From contig DYKG01000004.1 of assembly GCA_020722725.1 (NCBI GenBank), positions 25,283 through 89,282 of the forward strand: a stretch of DNA of 64,000 nucleotides. The letters are read 5' to 3'. The DNA is from Candidatus Methylomirabilis sp. Lineage in GTDB: Bacteria; Muiribacteriota; Ozemobacteria; Ozemobacterales; Ozemobacteraceae. Under the pieces are notes generated by a model. That model was not told the origin of the DNA and did no database searches. It saw only the letters and a list, made by a program, of their open reading frames with translations. This document shows, piece by piece, positions 33,313 to 43,010 of this stretch (position 1 is its first letter; the number at the start of each line of letters is the position of its first letter). The position numbers and the translations under genes were made by a program.

Positions 33313-33465
33313 CATCCTCAGTCTGAAAGTTATCGCCAGTTTATTAAATGGCTTGAAAAATCCGGCGTTAAAGCCGTTTATGGAGGTCACGATCCACCAT
33401 TAATAGAAGATTTGCCACATGTTCTGCGCCACAGCATCAGCATTCTAAACCAGGTTCATTCTTAA
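33313..33465 (+). pseudogene. C-terminal remnant of a metallo-beta-lactamase-fold protein
   Basis: Directly after the cheA-like stop, in the same frame and without a start codon, 50 codons read SYRQFIKWLEKSGVKAVYGG, then HDPP, and end NQVHS. A Gly-Gly-His-Asp/Gly-Pro-Pro block following an amphipathic helix is the usual end of MBL-fold hydrolases, where the His is a metal ligand. The N-terminal domain with HxHxDH is missing. An alternative 33-codon ORF at 33302 overlaps it but looks random. Confidence 0.5.
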
Positions 33466-33490
33466 TCGGAACTAAATTCGAGGAGGGTAT

Positions 33491-36385
33491 ATGTTAGATA
33501 ATTTATCCTTGGCCAAGAAAATTTTTGGGGGGTTTATAATCGTAGCAGCTATAACACTTTTTGTGGGTTATATGGGCTACAGTGGAGGCGCAAGCCTTGG
33601 TGAGCATGTTAATGGGATCGCCGAAGTCCGGTTCCCCAGCGTGCAAAGCCTGCTGATCGTTGATCGGGAACTTGAAAAAATCAGCGCTGCGCAACGAACA
33701 ATGCTTAATCCGGAAATTTTTGATGAAGATTACAACCGGCAGCTTAAAATTGTTGAAAATGCCAGAAAAGCCTATAATGAAGCTTTGAAAATTTATGAGC
33801 CACTGCCAAAGTCCAAAGAAGAAGCAGACGAATACACAATTTTCAAAGCCGGGCTTGAAGGTTGGAAAATTGAAAACGACAAGGTTTTTCAATTTTTGGG
33901 CAAGAAAGAAGAAACTGGTATTCGTAACCCTAATGCTTTACGGGTTCTTATCGAAAGCTTCAGCAAGGATCACTATAAGCTTCAGGTTGGGTTGCTTGGA
34001 GAAATAGCCGACTCAAAATCAGGAACCGGTGGTGATGACCATACAGCCTGTAACTTTGGTAAATGGCTGGTAAATTTCAAAACCAGCAATGCCCAGGTAA
34101 ATCAGATTCTAAATGAAATGCGCGATCCTCACCGGGAATTTCACGCTTCGGTCAAGAGAATCAGAAGTTACCTGGATAATGCTGATAAGGACGGTGCCAT
34201 GAGAGTTTTCTCCACTCAAACCAAACCGGCTGCAGAAAAAGTTTTCTCTGCTTTCGCAAGTTTGATTGATGTTGCCGCGCAAATTCAAACATTTCATAAT
34301 CAAGCCACTGAAATTGCTTTTGGTTCTGGCATGCTAAAACAGAATGCCGCCATGGAATCTCTGGCAAAAATCGTTAAGATCAATACTGATTCGGCAATGC
34401 ACGAAGCAGGCGTTGCCAAAAATGATGTAACCAAGGTTAAAAATTTCACTCTTGGCGGTATGCTGCTGGGCTTTCTGCTGGCACTGTTTGCTGGTATTTA
34501 TCTAAGCAGAAATATTAACGGCATTCTTCAGGATTTCCTGGCGGAAATGAAATGGCTTGCGGAAGAAGTGGTTTCCGGAAAACTGGCATCACGTGGCCGT
34601 GCCGCCAAAATCAACTTTGAATTCAGACCTCTGGTTGAGGGAGTCAATCAAACGATTGATTCACTTGTTGGACTGCTTGATGCAATGCCTGCTCCAGCAA
34701 TGGTAATCGATGACAAATTCCAGGTTTGCTATATGAATAAAGTGGCAGCATCTACCGTAGGCCAGACGCAGGATTCAGTTGTTGGACAGCACTGCTATGA
34801 CCTTTTCAAAACCGAAGACTGCCGCACTGAGAAATGCGCCTGTCATCTGGCAATGAGAAATAACCGTGATATCAACAGCGAAACCAAAGCTAAACCCGCA
34901 GGCAAAAATCTTGACATAGCTTACTCAGGTGTGCCGATGAGAGACCAGAATGGTAAAATCATCGGTGCTTTCGAAGTGGTTACCGACCTTACCGCCATCA
35001 AGGCTGCAGGTAGAATTGCAAGAAAAGTGGCCCAATACCAGGAAAATGAAACGAAAAAGCTTACCGCCGGTCTCGGTGCGCTTGCCAAGGGTGATCTTAA
35101 CTTTAAGCTCATTGTTGACAAGGGTGATGATGATACCAAAGAAGCACGCGCCAGTTACGAAGAAATCGCTCATGCCGTGCATGAATGTTCAAATGCAATT
35201 CAGCGACTCTGTGATGATTCCGCTGCGCTTGTGCAATCAGCAATTAATGGTGAACTTGCTACCAGAGCTGATGCTACCAGACACCAGGGCGAATACCGTA
35301 CAATTATAGACGGCGTAAATAAAACCCTCGACGCAGTAATTGGCCCGTTGAAAGTCGCCGCAAATTACGTTGACCTGATCTCTCAGGGTGAAATTCCCGA
35401 AGAAATCACCGACAGTTACAACGGTGATTTCAACGAAATCAAGGAAAACCTCAACGCCTGTGTCAGAAATCTTTCCAGGGTTGCCATTGAAATCAAGACC
35501 GCATCCGATAATGTCGCCAACGGCAGCAATGAGCTCTCGGCCAGTGCCGAACAGTTGTCGAGCGGTGCCAATGAACAGGCCAGCGCGGCTGAAGAAGTTT
35601 CTTCTTCAATGGAAGAAATGAGTTCGAACATTCAGCAGAACGCCGATAACTCAGCACAGACCGAAAGAATAGCACAGAAAGCGGCTGAAGACGCAAGGCT
35701 TGGCGGAAAAGCGGTTACTGAAACCGTTTCGGCAATGAATGAAATTGCTTCGAAGATCGCAATCATCGAAGAAATTGCGCGCCAGACCAATCTGCTCGCT
35801 CTTAACGCCGCAATTGAAGCGGCCCGTGCCGGTGAACACGGCAAAGGCTTCGCGGTTGTTGCTTCCGAAGTTAGAAAACTTGCCGAAAGAAGCCAGCTCG
35901 CCGCCGGAGAAATCCGTGATCTCTCTGCTTCAAGCGTTAAGGTTGCCGCCCAGGCCGGTGAAATGCTGTCGAAAATCGTACCCGACATTCAGAAAACCGC
36001 CGAGCTCATTCAGGAAATCAGCGTCGCATCTAAAGAACAGAACTCGGGTGCCGAACAGATCAATAAGGCTATTCAGCAGCTCGATTCAATTATTCAGCAG
36101 AATGCCGGAGCCTCTGAAGAACTCGCCTCAACTGCCGAAGAGCTGAATTCTCAGGCTGAACAGATGCGTTCGGTAATCAGTTTCTTCAAATTGAAAGGTA
36201 TGGATCGTCAGAAGGTTGGCCGCAATCAGATGACTCACACCAAAACCAAACCCCAGCAGAAGTCTGCCCATGCCCCGGCGGAAAAGGCAGCAGAAAAAGG
36301 CAAGGTAGTAAAAAAAGGCGCGGGCGTCAGCATCAATCTTAACGACGATGTAGACGGCTACGACGCAGATTTCGAAAAATATTGA
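33491..36385 (+). CDS. Methyl-accepting chemoreceptor with CZB-like and Cys-rich PAS domains
   Basis: A 964-residue chemoreceptor. TM1 is at about residues 11-30 and TM2 at about 318-338. The sensory region contains a chemoreceptor zinc-binding-like motif ([10 protein letters not shown] near 183, and [13 protein letters not shown] near 215). After HAMP (about 339-390) comes a PAS domain (about 392-500) with the cluster [18 protein letters not shown], which may bind metal or heme or sense redox. The signalling hairpin tip is [20 protein letters not shown]. There is no NWETF-type pentapeptide at the C-terminus. GAGGAGGG precedes the ATG. It is probably the only receptor of this operon. Confidence 0.9.
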   Translation: MLDNLSLAKKIFGGFIIVAAITLFVGYMGYSGGASLGEHVNGIAEVRFPSVQSLLIVDRELEKISAAQRTMLNPEIFDEDYNRQLKIVENARKAYNEALKIYEPLPKSKEEADEYTIFKAGLEGWKIENDKVFQFLGKKEETGIRNPNALRVLIESFSKDHYKLQVGLLGEIADSKSGTGGDDHTACNFGKWLVNFKTSNAQVNQILNEMRDPHREFHASVKRIRSYLDNADKDGAMRVFSTQTKPAAEKVFSAFASLIDVAAQIQTFHNQATEIAFGSGMLKQNAAMESLAKIVKINTDSAMHEAGVAKNDVTKVKNFTLGGMLLGFLLALFAGIYLSRNINGILQDFLAEMKWLAEEVVSGKLASRGRAAKINFEFRPLVEGVNQTIDSLVGLLDAMPAPAMVIDDKFQVCYMNKVAASTVGQTQDSVVGQHCYDLFKTEDCRTEKCACHLAMRNNRDINSETKAKPAGKNLDIAYSGVPMRDQNGKIIGAFEVVTDLTAIKAAGRIARKVAQYQENETKKLTAGLGALAKGDLNFKLIVDKGDDDTKEARASYEEIAHAVHECSNAIQRLCDDSAALVQSAINGELATRADATRHQGEYRTIIDGVNKTLDAVIGPLKVAANYVDLISQGEIPEEITDSYNGDFNEIKENLNACVRNLSRVAIEIKTASDNVANGSNELSASAEQLSSGANEQASAAEEVSSSMEEMSSNIQQNADNSAQTERIAQKAAEDARLGGKAVTETVSAMNEIASKIAIIEEIARQTNLLALNAAIEAARAGEHGKGFAVVASEVRKLAERSQLAAGEIRDLSASSVKVAAQAGEMLSKIVPDIQKTAELIQEISVASKEQNSGAEQINKAIQQLDSIIQQNAGASEELASTAEELNSQAEQMRSVISFFKLKGMDRQKVGRNQMTHTKTKPQQKSAHAPAEKAAEKGKVVKKGAGVSINLNDDVDGYDADFEKY

Positions 36386-36397
36386 TCAACCGCGTTC

Positions 36398-36420
36398 CCC
36401 GGGGCGTTAATCGCCCCGGG
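36398..36420 (+). terminator. Strong hairpin between receptor and cheW
   Basis: CCCGGGGCG and CGCCCCGGG arms with a short loop. Only a short T run follows (CTTTT ten bases on), so it may attenuate or protect the mRNA 3' end rather than fully terminate, lowering expression of cheW onwards relative to the receptor. Confidence 0.5.
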
Positions 36421-36443
36421 ACCTGACTTTTACGGAGGAAAAA

Positions 36444-36965
36444 ATGTCTAACGAATCGGGTACTATCAACCAGTATCTGGCTTTTAAACTTGGTGAAGAG
36501 GTTTATGCGGTAGAAGTAGGGAAGGTTCGTGAAATTCTTGATTTCCCGCCGATTACCAAAGTGCCGCGAACCCCTGATTTCATGCGCGGAGTCATCAACC
36601 TTCGCGGCAGCGTTGTTCCTGTTGTTGACATGCGCCTGAAATTCGGCATGAGCCGAACCGAAAAATCGGTAAATACCTGCATTATCGTCGTTGAGGCGAT
36701 GGTAGAGAGCGAAATTACCACGATCGGGGCCCTGGCCGACTCGGTCCAGGAAGTATTTGAATTAAGCGATGCCAATATTGAACCTCCTCCCAAGATTGGC
36801 ACCCGCCTTAAAGTTGAATTTCTGAAAGGCATGGGAAAAATTGGTGAGAGCTTTCTCATGATTCTCGACATCGACAAGGTGTTCTCTTCAACCGAAATCC
36901 TGATGGTTAAGGATGCCGCAGCAACCGGTCAGCATCTGGTAGAGCCAGACAACTATACCGATTAA
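36444..36965 (+). CDS. cheW: Chemotaxis adaptor CheW
   Basis: A 173-residue CheW domain linking receptors to the kinase. It has YLAFKLGEEVYAVEVGKVRE, the binding-loop block RTPDFMRGVINLRGSVVPVVDMR, and GMGKIGESFLMILDIDKVF. The ATG has ACGGAGG eight bases upstream. It is followed 8 bp later by cheR. Confidence 0.95.
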   Translation: MSNESGTINQYLAFKLGEEVYAVEVGKVREILDFPPITKVPRTPDFMRGVINLRGSVVPVVDMRLKFGMSRTEKSVNTCIIVVEAMVESEITTIGALADSVQEVFELSDANIEPPPKIGTRLKVEFLKGMGKIGESFLMILDIDKVFSSTEILMVKDAAATGQHLVEPDNYTD

Positions 36966-36973
36966 CATGAGGT

Positions 36974-37843
36974 TTGCTCGAAGTGCTTGATGAACAGCTA
37001 AAAAACAACGATTCTATTCCCCGGTTGACCGACCAGGATTATCGGCGTCTTGCTGAATTCGTTACCAACAACTGGGGAATCAAACTGCCGCCGGCGAAAA
37101 AAGTGATGCTTGAAGGTCGCCTTCGCCGGCGGTTAACCGCTTTGAAGATGACGACTTACAAAGAATATTGTGATTATCTGTTCAATTCAGATAATCATCA
37201 GGCTGAAGCCCTTGAAATGATCGATTTTGTCTCTACCAACAAAACCGATTTTTTTCGTGAATCAGATCATTTCAGGTTCCTTCAGGAAACCGTCCTGCCG
37301 GCCCTGATTGAACGCCATGCCAACCTTAACCTGCAGCTCTGGAGTGCCGGTTGTTCCAGCGGCGAAGAACCTTATACTCTCGCCATGGTCATCAGAGATT
37401 TTCAACGGGAAAACCGGAGTTTTCCCGTTAGAATTCTCGCTTCAGATATTTCCGCCAGGGTTTTGCAGCAGGCAAAAATGGCGATCTATAAGGAAGATAA
37501 GATTGCCCCGATTCCTTTCGATCTGCGAAAAAAATATCTCTTAAGGTCCAAAGACCACAAGAATAAAGTTGTGCGATTTGTTCCCGAAATTCGCAATATG
37601 ATTGATTTTGCCCGGGTGAATCTCATGCAGCTTGAAAATTACAATATCGGCTCCCCATTCCATATTATTTTTTGCCGAAATGTAATTATTTATTTCGACC
37701 GGGAAAACCAGGAACGGCTTGTGCAAAACTTTTACGATCGACTCGAACCTGAAGGCTACTTGTTTATGGGGCATTCAGAAGCACTCCCGGGATTAAAAGT
37801 TCCATTTAAAACCGTGGCCCCCATGGTCTACCAGAAAGCTTGA
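36974..37843 (+). CDS. cheR: Chemotaxis methyltransferase CheR
   Basis: Transfers methyl from S-adenosylmethionine to receptor Glu residues. The helical N-terminal domain (to about 75) and the Rossmann-like domain are both present: [10 protein letters not shown], the SAM loop [26 protein letters not shown] and [11 protein letters not shown]. The start is uncertain: TTG 36974 lies too close to GAGG, and GTG 36983 lies 11 bp from it; both are upstream of the first domain. The receptor in this operon lacks a CheR-binding pentapeptide, so CheR must dock directly. Confidence 0.93.
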   Translation: MLEVLDEQLKNNDSIPRLTDQDYRRLAEFVTNNWGIKLPPAKKVMLEGRLRRRLTALKMTTYKEYCDYLFNSDNHQAEALEMIDFVSTNKTDFFRESDHFRFLQETVLPALIERHANLNLQLWSAGCSSGEEPYTLAMVIRDFQRENRSFPVRILASDISARVLQQAKMAIYKEDKIAPIPFDLRKKYLLRSKDHKNKVVRFVPEIRNMIDFARVNLMQLENYNIGSPFHIIFCRNVIIYFDRENQERLVQNFYDRLEPEGYLFMGHSEALPGLKVPFKTVAPMVYQKA

Positions 37844-37845
37844 AA

Positions 37846-38910
37846 ATGACGGAAAAACGTTTAAAAACCTTAATCGTCGACGATTCTGCCGTAGTTCGTC
37901 AGGTTTTGACCGAAATTCTCGGTAGTGATCCTGATATTGAAGTCATTGGCGCAGTTGCCAACCCATTTCTTGCCGTCGACCGTATGGCCGAAAATGCGCC
38001 AGACGTTATCGTTCTCGATATAGAAATGCCGAGAATGGATGGACTTACTTTTCTGAAAAAAATCATGACGCAGCACCCGATTCCGGTGGTGATCTGCTCA
38101 AGTCTTGCCGGTCCGGGCGAAGAAACGACCTTCAGAGCCCTTGAACTTGGGGCCGTAGACATAATTACCAAGCCACAGGTCGGTACCCGCGAGTTTCTTG
38201 CCGAATCGAAAATTCGTGTGTGTGACGCAGTTAAAGCAGCTGCCAAAGCCAAAATAGGTAAAATTATTCCCCGCGAAAGGCTGGTTAAGCATACTGCCGA
38301 TGTAATTCTTCCTGCAAAAAAGGTGGCTCTGACTAAAACAACTGACCGGGTGGTGGTTATCGGTGCTTCAACCGGCGGAACCGAAGCCTTGAAAGAACTG
38401 ATTACCAATCTTCCGCTCGATTGCCCTGGAGTGGCAATAGTTCAACATATGCCAGAACATTTTACCGCTTCTTTCGCCAGAAGGCTCAACGATCTTTCAT
38501 GTGTTACTGTTAAAGAAGCGGAAAATGGCGATTCCATGCTGCGCGGTCAGGTTCTCATTGCCCCGGGCAATAAGCACATGCTTCTCAAGCTCAGCGGGGC
38601 AAGATACTTTGTTGAAATCCGCGATGGCCCTCTGGTTTCGCGGCACCGACCTTCTGTTGATGTGCTGTTTCGTTCTTCTGCCAGATATGCTGGCAAGAAT
38701 GCAGTCGGCGTGATTCTTACCGGTATGGGTGATGATGGTGCCCGTGGATTACTGGAGATGCGTGAAGCCGGCGCCAGAACCATTGCCCAGGATGAAAAAA
38801 CTTCGGTAGTCTTTGGCATGCCAAATGAAGCAATTAAACTTGACGCGGCTGAATTCGTGTTACCATTAAATCAGATAAATCAGAAAGTGATTCGATTATG
38901 CCAAGATTGA
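37846..38910 (+). CDS. cheB: Chemotaxis methylesterase/response regulator CheB
   Basis: A receiver domain (1-120; IVDDSAVVR, phosphoacceptor in [13 protein letters not shown]) is joined by a linker to the methylesterase domain. The catalytic triad is Ser in [11 protein letters not shown], His in VQHMPEHFT and Asp in GMGDDGARG. It removes methyl groups from receptors and deamidates Gln when phosphorylated. I chose the ATG at 37846 rather than the TTG at 37840 inside the cheR stop. It overlaps cheD by 13 bp. Confidence 0.95.
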   Translation: MTEKRLKTLIVDDSAVVRQVLTEILGSDPDIEVIGAVANPFLAVDRMAENAPDVIVLDIEMPRMDGLTFLKKIMTQHPIPVVICSSLAGPGEETTFRALELGAVDIITKPQVGTREFLAESKIRVCDAVKAAAKAKIGKIIPRERLVKHTADVILPAKKVALTKTTDRVVVIGASTGGTEALKELITNLPLDCPGVAIVQHMPEHFTASFARRLNDLSCVTVKEAENGDSMLRGQVLIAPGNKHMLLKLSGARYFVEIRDGPLVSRHRPSVDVLFRSSARYAGKNAVGVILTGMGDDGARGLLEMREAGARTIAQDEKTSVVFGMPNEAIKLDAAEFVLPLNQINQKVIRLCQD

Positions 38911-39485
38911 ATTCAGAGCTGAGAATCAGGCACAGCGACTTTATCAATGTCGATATTGGCAGCTATTACGCGTGCAAAGATGGTTCAGTTCTTCGCACCC
39001 TTCTTGGGTCATGTGTTTCTACATGCCTATATGATCCACTTTCCGGAGTCGCAGGGATGAACCACATTCTGCTTTCGGAAGTCGCCGACATGAAGAGGTT
39101 TGACGCCAATGCCCGCTATGGCATTCATGCCATGGAAATTCTGATAAACGAAATGGTTAAACTGGGCGCCATCCGCAATCGCATAAAAGCCAAGGCTTTT
39201 GGCGGTTCGAACGTATTGAGGTCTCTTAACGATAACATGTCTCCAGGGGAAAAGAATATCAAATTCATAGTGGAATACCTTGAAATGGAAAGAATACCGC
39301 TGATGGCCAAAGATCTCGGTGGCGATAAAACCAGGGTGATTTTTTTTCATACTGATACCTTCGAAGTTTTTGTCAGAAAAACTTCAACCTCACAGACAAA
39401 ACAGGCCATTTCCAAAGAAACGACACGCAAAACCCAGGTGGTCGAAGAAAAAGACCAGGCCGGCGATATCGAGCTTTTCGAATGA
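38898..39485 (+). CDS. cheD: Chemoreceptor glutamine deamidase CheD
   Basis: A 195-residue protein with the family's catalytic residues: Cys in [13 protein letters not shown], His in AGMNHILL and a Thr in [11 protein letters not shown]. It deamidates receptor glutamines to glutamates that CheR can methylate. A Lys/Thr-rich C-terminal tail (about 165-195) goes beyond the usual 160 residues. It lies between cheB and the HPt gene. Confidence 0.93.
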   Translation: MPRLNSELRIRHSDFINVDIGSYYACKDGSVLRTLLGSCVSTCLYDPLSGVAGMNHILLSEVADMKRFDANARYGIHAMEILINEMVKLGAIRNRIKAKAFGGSNVLRSLNDNMSPGEKNIKFIVEYLEMERIPLMAKDLGGDKTRVIFFHTDTFEVFVRKTSTSQTKQAISKETTRKTQVVEEKDQAGDIELFE

Positions 39486-39498
39486 AACAGGAGCTTTT

Positions 39499-40458
39499 AT
39501 GGATCGAGAAACGATGAGCATCTATCTGGAAGGAGCCAATGAGCTTCTTGCCGAAATGGAGGAAGCAATTCTTCGTCTTGGTGACAATCCTGATGAAATG
39601 AGCGAAATTAACCGGCTTTTTCGGGTTATGCATTCCCTTAAAGGCTCTTCTGCGATGGTAGAGCTAAATGATGTCTCAGAATTTGCCCACAAGCTTGAAG
39701 GTGAATGTGATTATTTTCGCCAGGGTAAAGCCAGAGTAAATTCTGAATTTCTTAAACTGGTTCTTAAATCTCACGATCAGATAAAAATTCTTATTTTTTC
39801 TCATTTTGGCGGGGTTAAAGCTGATCACAAGGTTTCTGAATATCTTATCAATGAAATTAAAAAGTTTCGAGGTGGTTCGGTCGCCAGTTCTTTCAGTTTT
39901 GAAAAAGAAGAGCTGCGACTTGTAAGACTTCTGGCGACTATTCAGGATTCAATCAAACATTTAAAAGAATTTTCCATGGATGAAGTTATAAAACTCAGTA
40001 AAGACCTTACATGTTTCCTTCTTTTGAGCCGAAGAATGCAGAAAGAAAGCCTGACAGAATTTATGGCTCCATTCGAAAGGTTTTTAAGAGATTGCAAAAA
40101 ACTTGCCATTGTTCCGCCTGCTGAATTTACCGGATGTCTGCGCGAAGTTCTGGCAGAGGCTTCCAGATTATTGAATGAAAGCGATGTTCAGATCAATGAA
40201 GCGGATTTTTCTCCGGAATCTCTTTTAAGATCGCTGCAGATACCCATGGAACTCAAAGACCGTCTTAACCGAATAAAGGTGAGTATCGATTTTCCCGATG
40301 CAAGATTGCCTGATGAAAAAGAGTATCTGGTCAGACTTGACCAGATTGCTGAAAATATGAAAATTTTTAACCCACAGACGATTGTTGATGCTTTAAGCCT
40401 TTTAGGCAGTGTCAACCAAAAGTCAGATCTTAATTTTCAGAAGGAAAATGGTGCCTGA
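39499..40458 (+). CDS. Stand-alone HPt protein with long helical tail (detached CheA P1)
   Basis: A 319-residue protein. Residues 1-105 are a CheA-type HPt domain with phosphoacceptor His45 in VMHSLKGSSAM and the matching glutamate/lysine helix EFAHKLEGECDYFR. The remaining ~190 residues are predicted helical and match no CheA domain that I know; there is no ATPase or CheW part. The kinase gene follows directly and overlaps by 11 bp, so the pair looks like a CheA cut after P1. AGGAG six bases before the ATG at 39499 fixes the start; an ORF start at 39370 lies inside cheD. Confidence 0.8.
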   Translation: MDRETMSIYLEGANELLAEMEEAILRLGDNPDEMSEINRLFRVMHSLKGSSAMVELNDVSEFAHKLEGECDYFRQGKARVNSEFLKLVLKSHDQIKILIFSHFGGVKADHKVSEYLINEIKKFRGGSVASSFSFEKEELRLVRLLATIQDSIKHLKEFSMDEVIKLSKDLTCFLLLSRRMQKESLTEFMAPFERFLRDCKKLAIVPPAEFTGCLREVLAEASRLLNESDVQINEADFSPESLLRSLQIPMELKDRLNRIKVSIDFPDARLPDEKEYLVRLDQIAENMKIFNPQTIVDALSLLGSVNQKSDLNFQKENGA

Positions 40459-42004
40459 GATGTCTTCTGCTATTGAGTTGCTTCTTAAAACCGAATTAAC
40501 CAGAGAAGAAATTGAAGATCTGCTTGAATTTCTGGTTAAAGACCAGGCACTTTTCGACGTTACACCTGCGGCAAATTTGCCGGTTAGCCCGATTAACCCT
40601 CTGGTAACTCCCAAAATTGGTAAAATTCTGCTTGAAAAAGGTGAGATAACCCAAGAGCAGCTTGAAAAGTCTCTTTCAAAGCAGAAAAGAATCGGAGAGC
40701 ACCTGGTTGATGAAGGACTTATCAGCAGAGAAAAGCTTGATGAAGCACTGAAAGATCAGAACCGCCAGCGGGTTAAAATTGAAGCCCTGAAAAAATCGGA
40801 TATCAGCGCTAACATTAAAGTTAATGCCGGAAAGCTTGATAAGTTGTTCGATCTTATTGGCGAACTGGTAACCGTCCAGGAAAGGCTTTCTCAGGCATCA
40901 AGCGTCATTCGCAAAACACGACCTGAAAATTTGGGGCGGGTAATTGGAGAACTTGATTTAGAAGCCATTTCAGAAGAAATCAGTATGCTGACCAATTCTT
41001 TGCGTGATAATGCCTTGAGTGTACGCATGCTGCCGATCGAATCCACTTTTTCCAAATTCAGACGGCTGATTCATGACCTTTCGGCCGAGTTGCACAAAAG
41101 CATTGAATTATCCATGTCTGGCACCGAAACTGAAATTGATAAAACCGTAATCGATAAACTCGATGAGCCACTGATGCATATCATCAGAAATTGCGCCGAC
41201 CACGGCATTGAAAGCCCGGAAGATCGAAGAAAAGCCGGTAAGCCGGTTAAGGGGAATATTCACCTTTCAGCGGAACATGATGCCGGAAATGTGGTTATAC
41301 ACATTCGAGACGATGGAGCCGGGCTGAATCGCAAACGTATTTTTGAAATTGCTCTGCAGCGCGGTATGATAACTGAAGATACCGTTCTAACTGATGGTCA
41401 GGTTTATAATCTTATCTTTGAACCAGGGTTTTCAACCGCAAAAAACGTTACCAGCATCTCAGGCAGAGGCGTGGGAATGGACGTTGTCAAGAAAACGATC
41501 GAGGGGCTTGGTGGACACGTTAACGTGCTTTCCACCGAAGGAAAAGGCACACAGATCGATATTACCCTGCCGCTGACCCTTGCCATTATTGACGGTCTGC
41601 TGGTTTCTATTGCGCATCAGAGCTTTGTTTTTCCACTGAATGTGGTTAACGAATGTGTTGAACTTCGCAGGAATACTATCGACCAGAGCACCGGCGGCAA
41701 CCTGGCAAATGTCAGGGGGGCTCTTATTCCTTACATAAGACTGCGAGACCTGTTTGAGTTTTCCGGGGAAGCCCCGGAAATCGAACAGATTGTTATCAGT
41801 AGTCTTAATGGAAGGGTTATTGGGTTTGTGGTAGATGAGGTAATCGGTGGTCACAAAACCGTAATCAAGCCTGTCGGCAAGATGTATAAAGCCGTTCCCG
41901 AATTTTCCGGGGCATCTATTCTTGGCGATGGCTCAATTGCGATTATTGTTGACCCGTTTCGAATCCTAAAAATCGCTGAGGCCGCCGAAGCACTGAAAAA
42001 CTGA
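40448..42004 (+). CDS. cheA: CheA histidine kinase lacking HPt, with MshEN-like N-terminal motifs
   Basis: About 517 residues. Instead of P1 and P2, the N-terminus (about 40-105) has two copies of a 24-residue motif: KIGKILLEKGEITQEQLEKS and RIGEHLVDEGLISREKLDEA, each ending L-x-x-Q. This resembles the c-di-GMP-binding MshEN motif. P3 dimerisation (about 110-200) follows. The intact ATPase has N-box HIIRNCADHGIE, DDGAG and GRGVGMDVV. The CheW-like P5 ends SGASILGDGSIAII. It should phosphorylate an HPt in trans, most likely the one encoded just upstream. The start is uncertain between ATG 40448, GTG 40451 and ATG 40460. Confidence 0.88.
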   Translation: MVPEMSSAIELLLKTELTREEIEDLLEFLVKDQALFDVTPAANLPVSPINPLVTPKIGKILLEKGEITQEQLEKSLSKQKRIGEHLVDEGLISREKLDEALKDQNRQRVKIEALKKSDISANIKVNAGKLDKLFDLIGELVTVQERLSQASSVIRKTRPENLGRVIGELDLEAISEEISMLTNSLRDNALSVRMLPIESTFSKFRRLIHDLSAELHKSIELSMSGTETEIDKTVIDKLDEPLMHIIRNCADHGIESPEDRRKAGKPVKGNIHLSAEHDAGNVVIHIRDDGAGLNRKRIFEIALQRGMITEDTVLTDGQVYNLIFEPGFSTAKNVTSISGRGVGMDVVKKTIEGLGGHVNVLSTEGKGTQIDITLPLTLAIIDGLLVSIAHQSFVFPLNVVNECVELRRNTIDQSTGGNLANVRGALIPYIRLRDLFEFSGEAPEIEQIVISSLNGRVIGFVVDEVIGGHKTVIKPVGKMYKAVPEFSGASILGDGSIAIIVDPFRILKIAEAAEALKN

Positions 42005-42005
42005 T

Positions 42006-42512
42006 TCAGGGCAATTTGATTACCTCGCTGAGCATTGCATGCTCTTCGGCGGCAACCGATCCGCCCATTATTTTCGCAATGTTTCCGCCAAAAAGCTTAC
42101 CCATAAGACCCATATTCATTCCAGATATGTAAACTTTTCCGTCGTTTCCTGTATATACGCCCCAAGAACACGGCATAAGAGTTGAAACCTCGGGATTGGT
42201 ATCGAGAACTTCTTTTGCGTATTGTGCTTTGCAAAGCTCTACAAGTCTGACAGTGCGGGAACTCGGGTGCCCACCCTTTTCCATGGATTCGTTCATATTT
42301 CTAACCATGGGTGAGTTCCAGCCATGGCTGCTTATGGCTGCCTGGAGTTTGCTTACCGTTTCTTCGACTGAAGCAAATTTGCTTTCATGAACAGTTAGCA
42401 TCATCGATGGAACGAAAGCATACATCAGGCCTGCCAATAATAAAACGCCTGTTGTCAACCCCGCGAAAAAGCTTATTAAACTGAAGCTCGACTGATTGTT
42501 TGAATTATCCAC
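42006..42512 (-). CDS. DUF302-family membrane-anchored protein
   Basis: A 168-residue protein with one N-terminal membrane helix (about 13-35). A DUF302-like domain follows: ESKFASVEETVSKLQAAISS, HGWNSPMVRNM, then LCKAQYAKEVL and MPCSWGVY. DUF302 proteins are small, often found near membrane or stress genes, with no settled function; the Cys residues (about 103 and 124) might bind a ligand. It converges on the cheA gene with a 1-bp gap and has its own promoter at 42545-42573. Confidence 0.75.
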   Translation of the reverse strand: MDNSNNQSSFSLISFFAGLTTGVLLLAGLMYAFVPSMMLTVHESKFASVEETVSKLQAAISSHGWNSPMVRNMNESMEKGGHPSSRTVRLVELCKAQYAKEVLDTNPEVSTLMPCSWGVYTGNDGKVYISGMNMGLMGKLFGGNIAKIMGGSVAAEEHAMLSEVIKLP

Positions 42513-42544
42513 TTTTTTTCTCCTTCAGGATTTTTAATGGTGTT

Positions 42545-42573
42545 ATTTTATAATACAAAAAACTTTCTGGCAA
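42545..42573 (-). promoter_or_regulatory. Sigma70 promoter of the DUF302 gene
   Basis: On the minus strand TTGCCA, 17 bp, TAAAAT. It ends 33 bp before the start codon at 42512; an AAGGAG-like leader lies between. Confidence 0.5.
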
Positions 42574-42646
42574 GCAGAAAAAAGTGGAAAATTATGGGCA
42601 AAAACGTTAGATTACTGCAATAGAAACCATTCTGAAAGGAAACAAT

Positions 42647-42997
42647 ATGAGCGAAGATAGAATTAAAAAGTTCGAGAACCGTCGCAAAGAACTTGAAAAA
42701 ATGACTGATGAACAGCTTAAATCACGCTTCTGGGAACTCTGCCAGAAAGTTGTCGAACCAATGGTCGATTACGGCAAAAATTATACTTCTCCCTCAATTG
42801 AACGCTCTGTGCTGCTTAGAATGGGAATCGACAGCCCGACCACCCAGGGTGCCGTTCTTCGCATCAACGAAGCCGGTCTGCTCGGCAAAGGTGCCGGACA
42901 TGTCGTTTTAAAGGTTTCAGACAAACATAAAATTACCATTCGCGAAGCCGCAAAGCGAATCGCTGAAGACAAGACTGTTCTCGAAGGTCTTTTTTAA
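42647..42997 (+). CDS. oraS: D-ornithine 4,5-aminomutase small subunit OraS
   Basis: A 116-residue protein. KKFENRRKELEKMTDEQLKS, FWELCQKVVEPMVDYGKNY and a C-terminal AGHVVLKVSDKH are recognised features of OraS. This is the small subunit of the B12- and PLP-dependent enzyme that converts D-ornithine to 2,4-diaminopentanoate. It is always paired with OraE, which follows 13 bp downstream. AAGGAAAC gives the ribosome-binding site. Expression probably begins in the 42513-42646 gap, where I see no convincing plus-strand promoter. Confidence 0.92.
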   Translation: MSEDRIKKFENRRKELEKMTDEQLKSRFWELCQKVVEPMVDYGKNYTSPSIERSVLLRMGIDSPTTQGAVLRINEAGLLGKGAGHVVLKVSDKHKITIREAAKRIAEDKTVLEGLF

Positions 42998-43010
42998 GGG
43001 GGGATACCAG

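Noticed and set aside
32752-33390. 212-codon minus-strand frame at the end of the cheA-like gene
   Set aside because: Antisense to the conserved CheW-like domain; Phe/Asn/Ile-rich and without motifs.
33302-33403. 33-codon ORF overlapping the end of the cheA-like gene
   Set aside because: Its composition gives no protein signal, while the other frame encodes the MBL-like tail.
37899-38408. 169-codon minus-strand frame inside cheB
   Set aside because: Shadow of a clear CheB gene, rich in Ser, Thr and Ile as expected from reverse reading; no ribosome-binding site.
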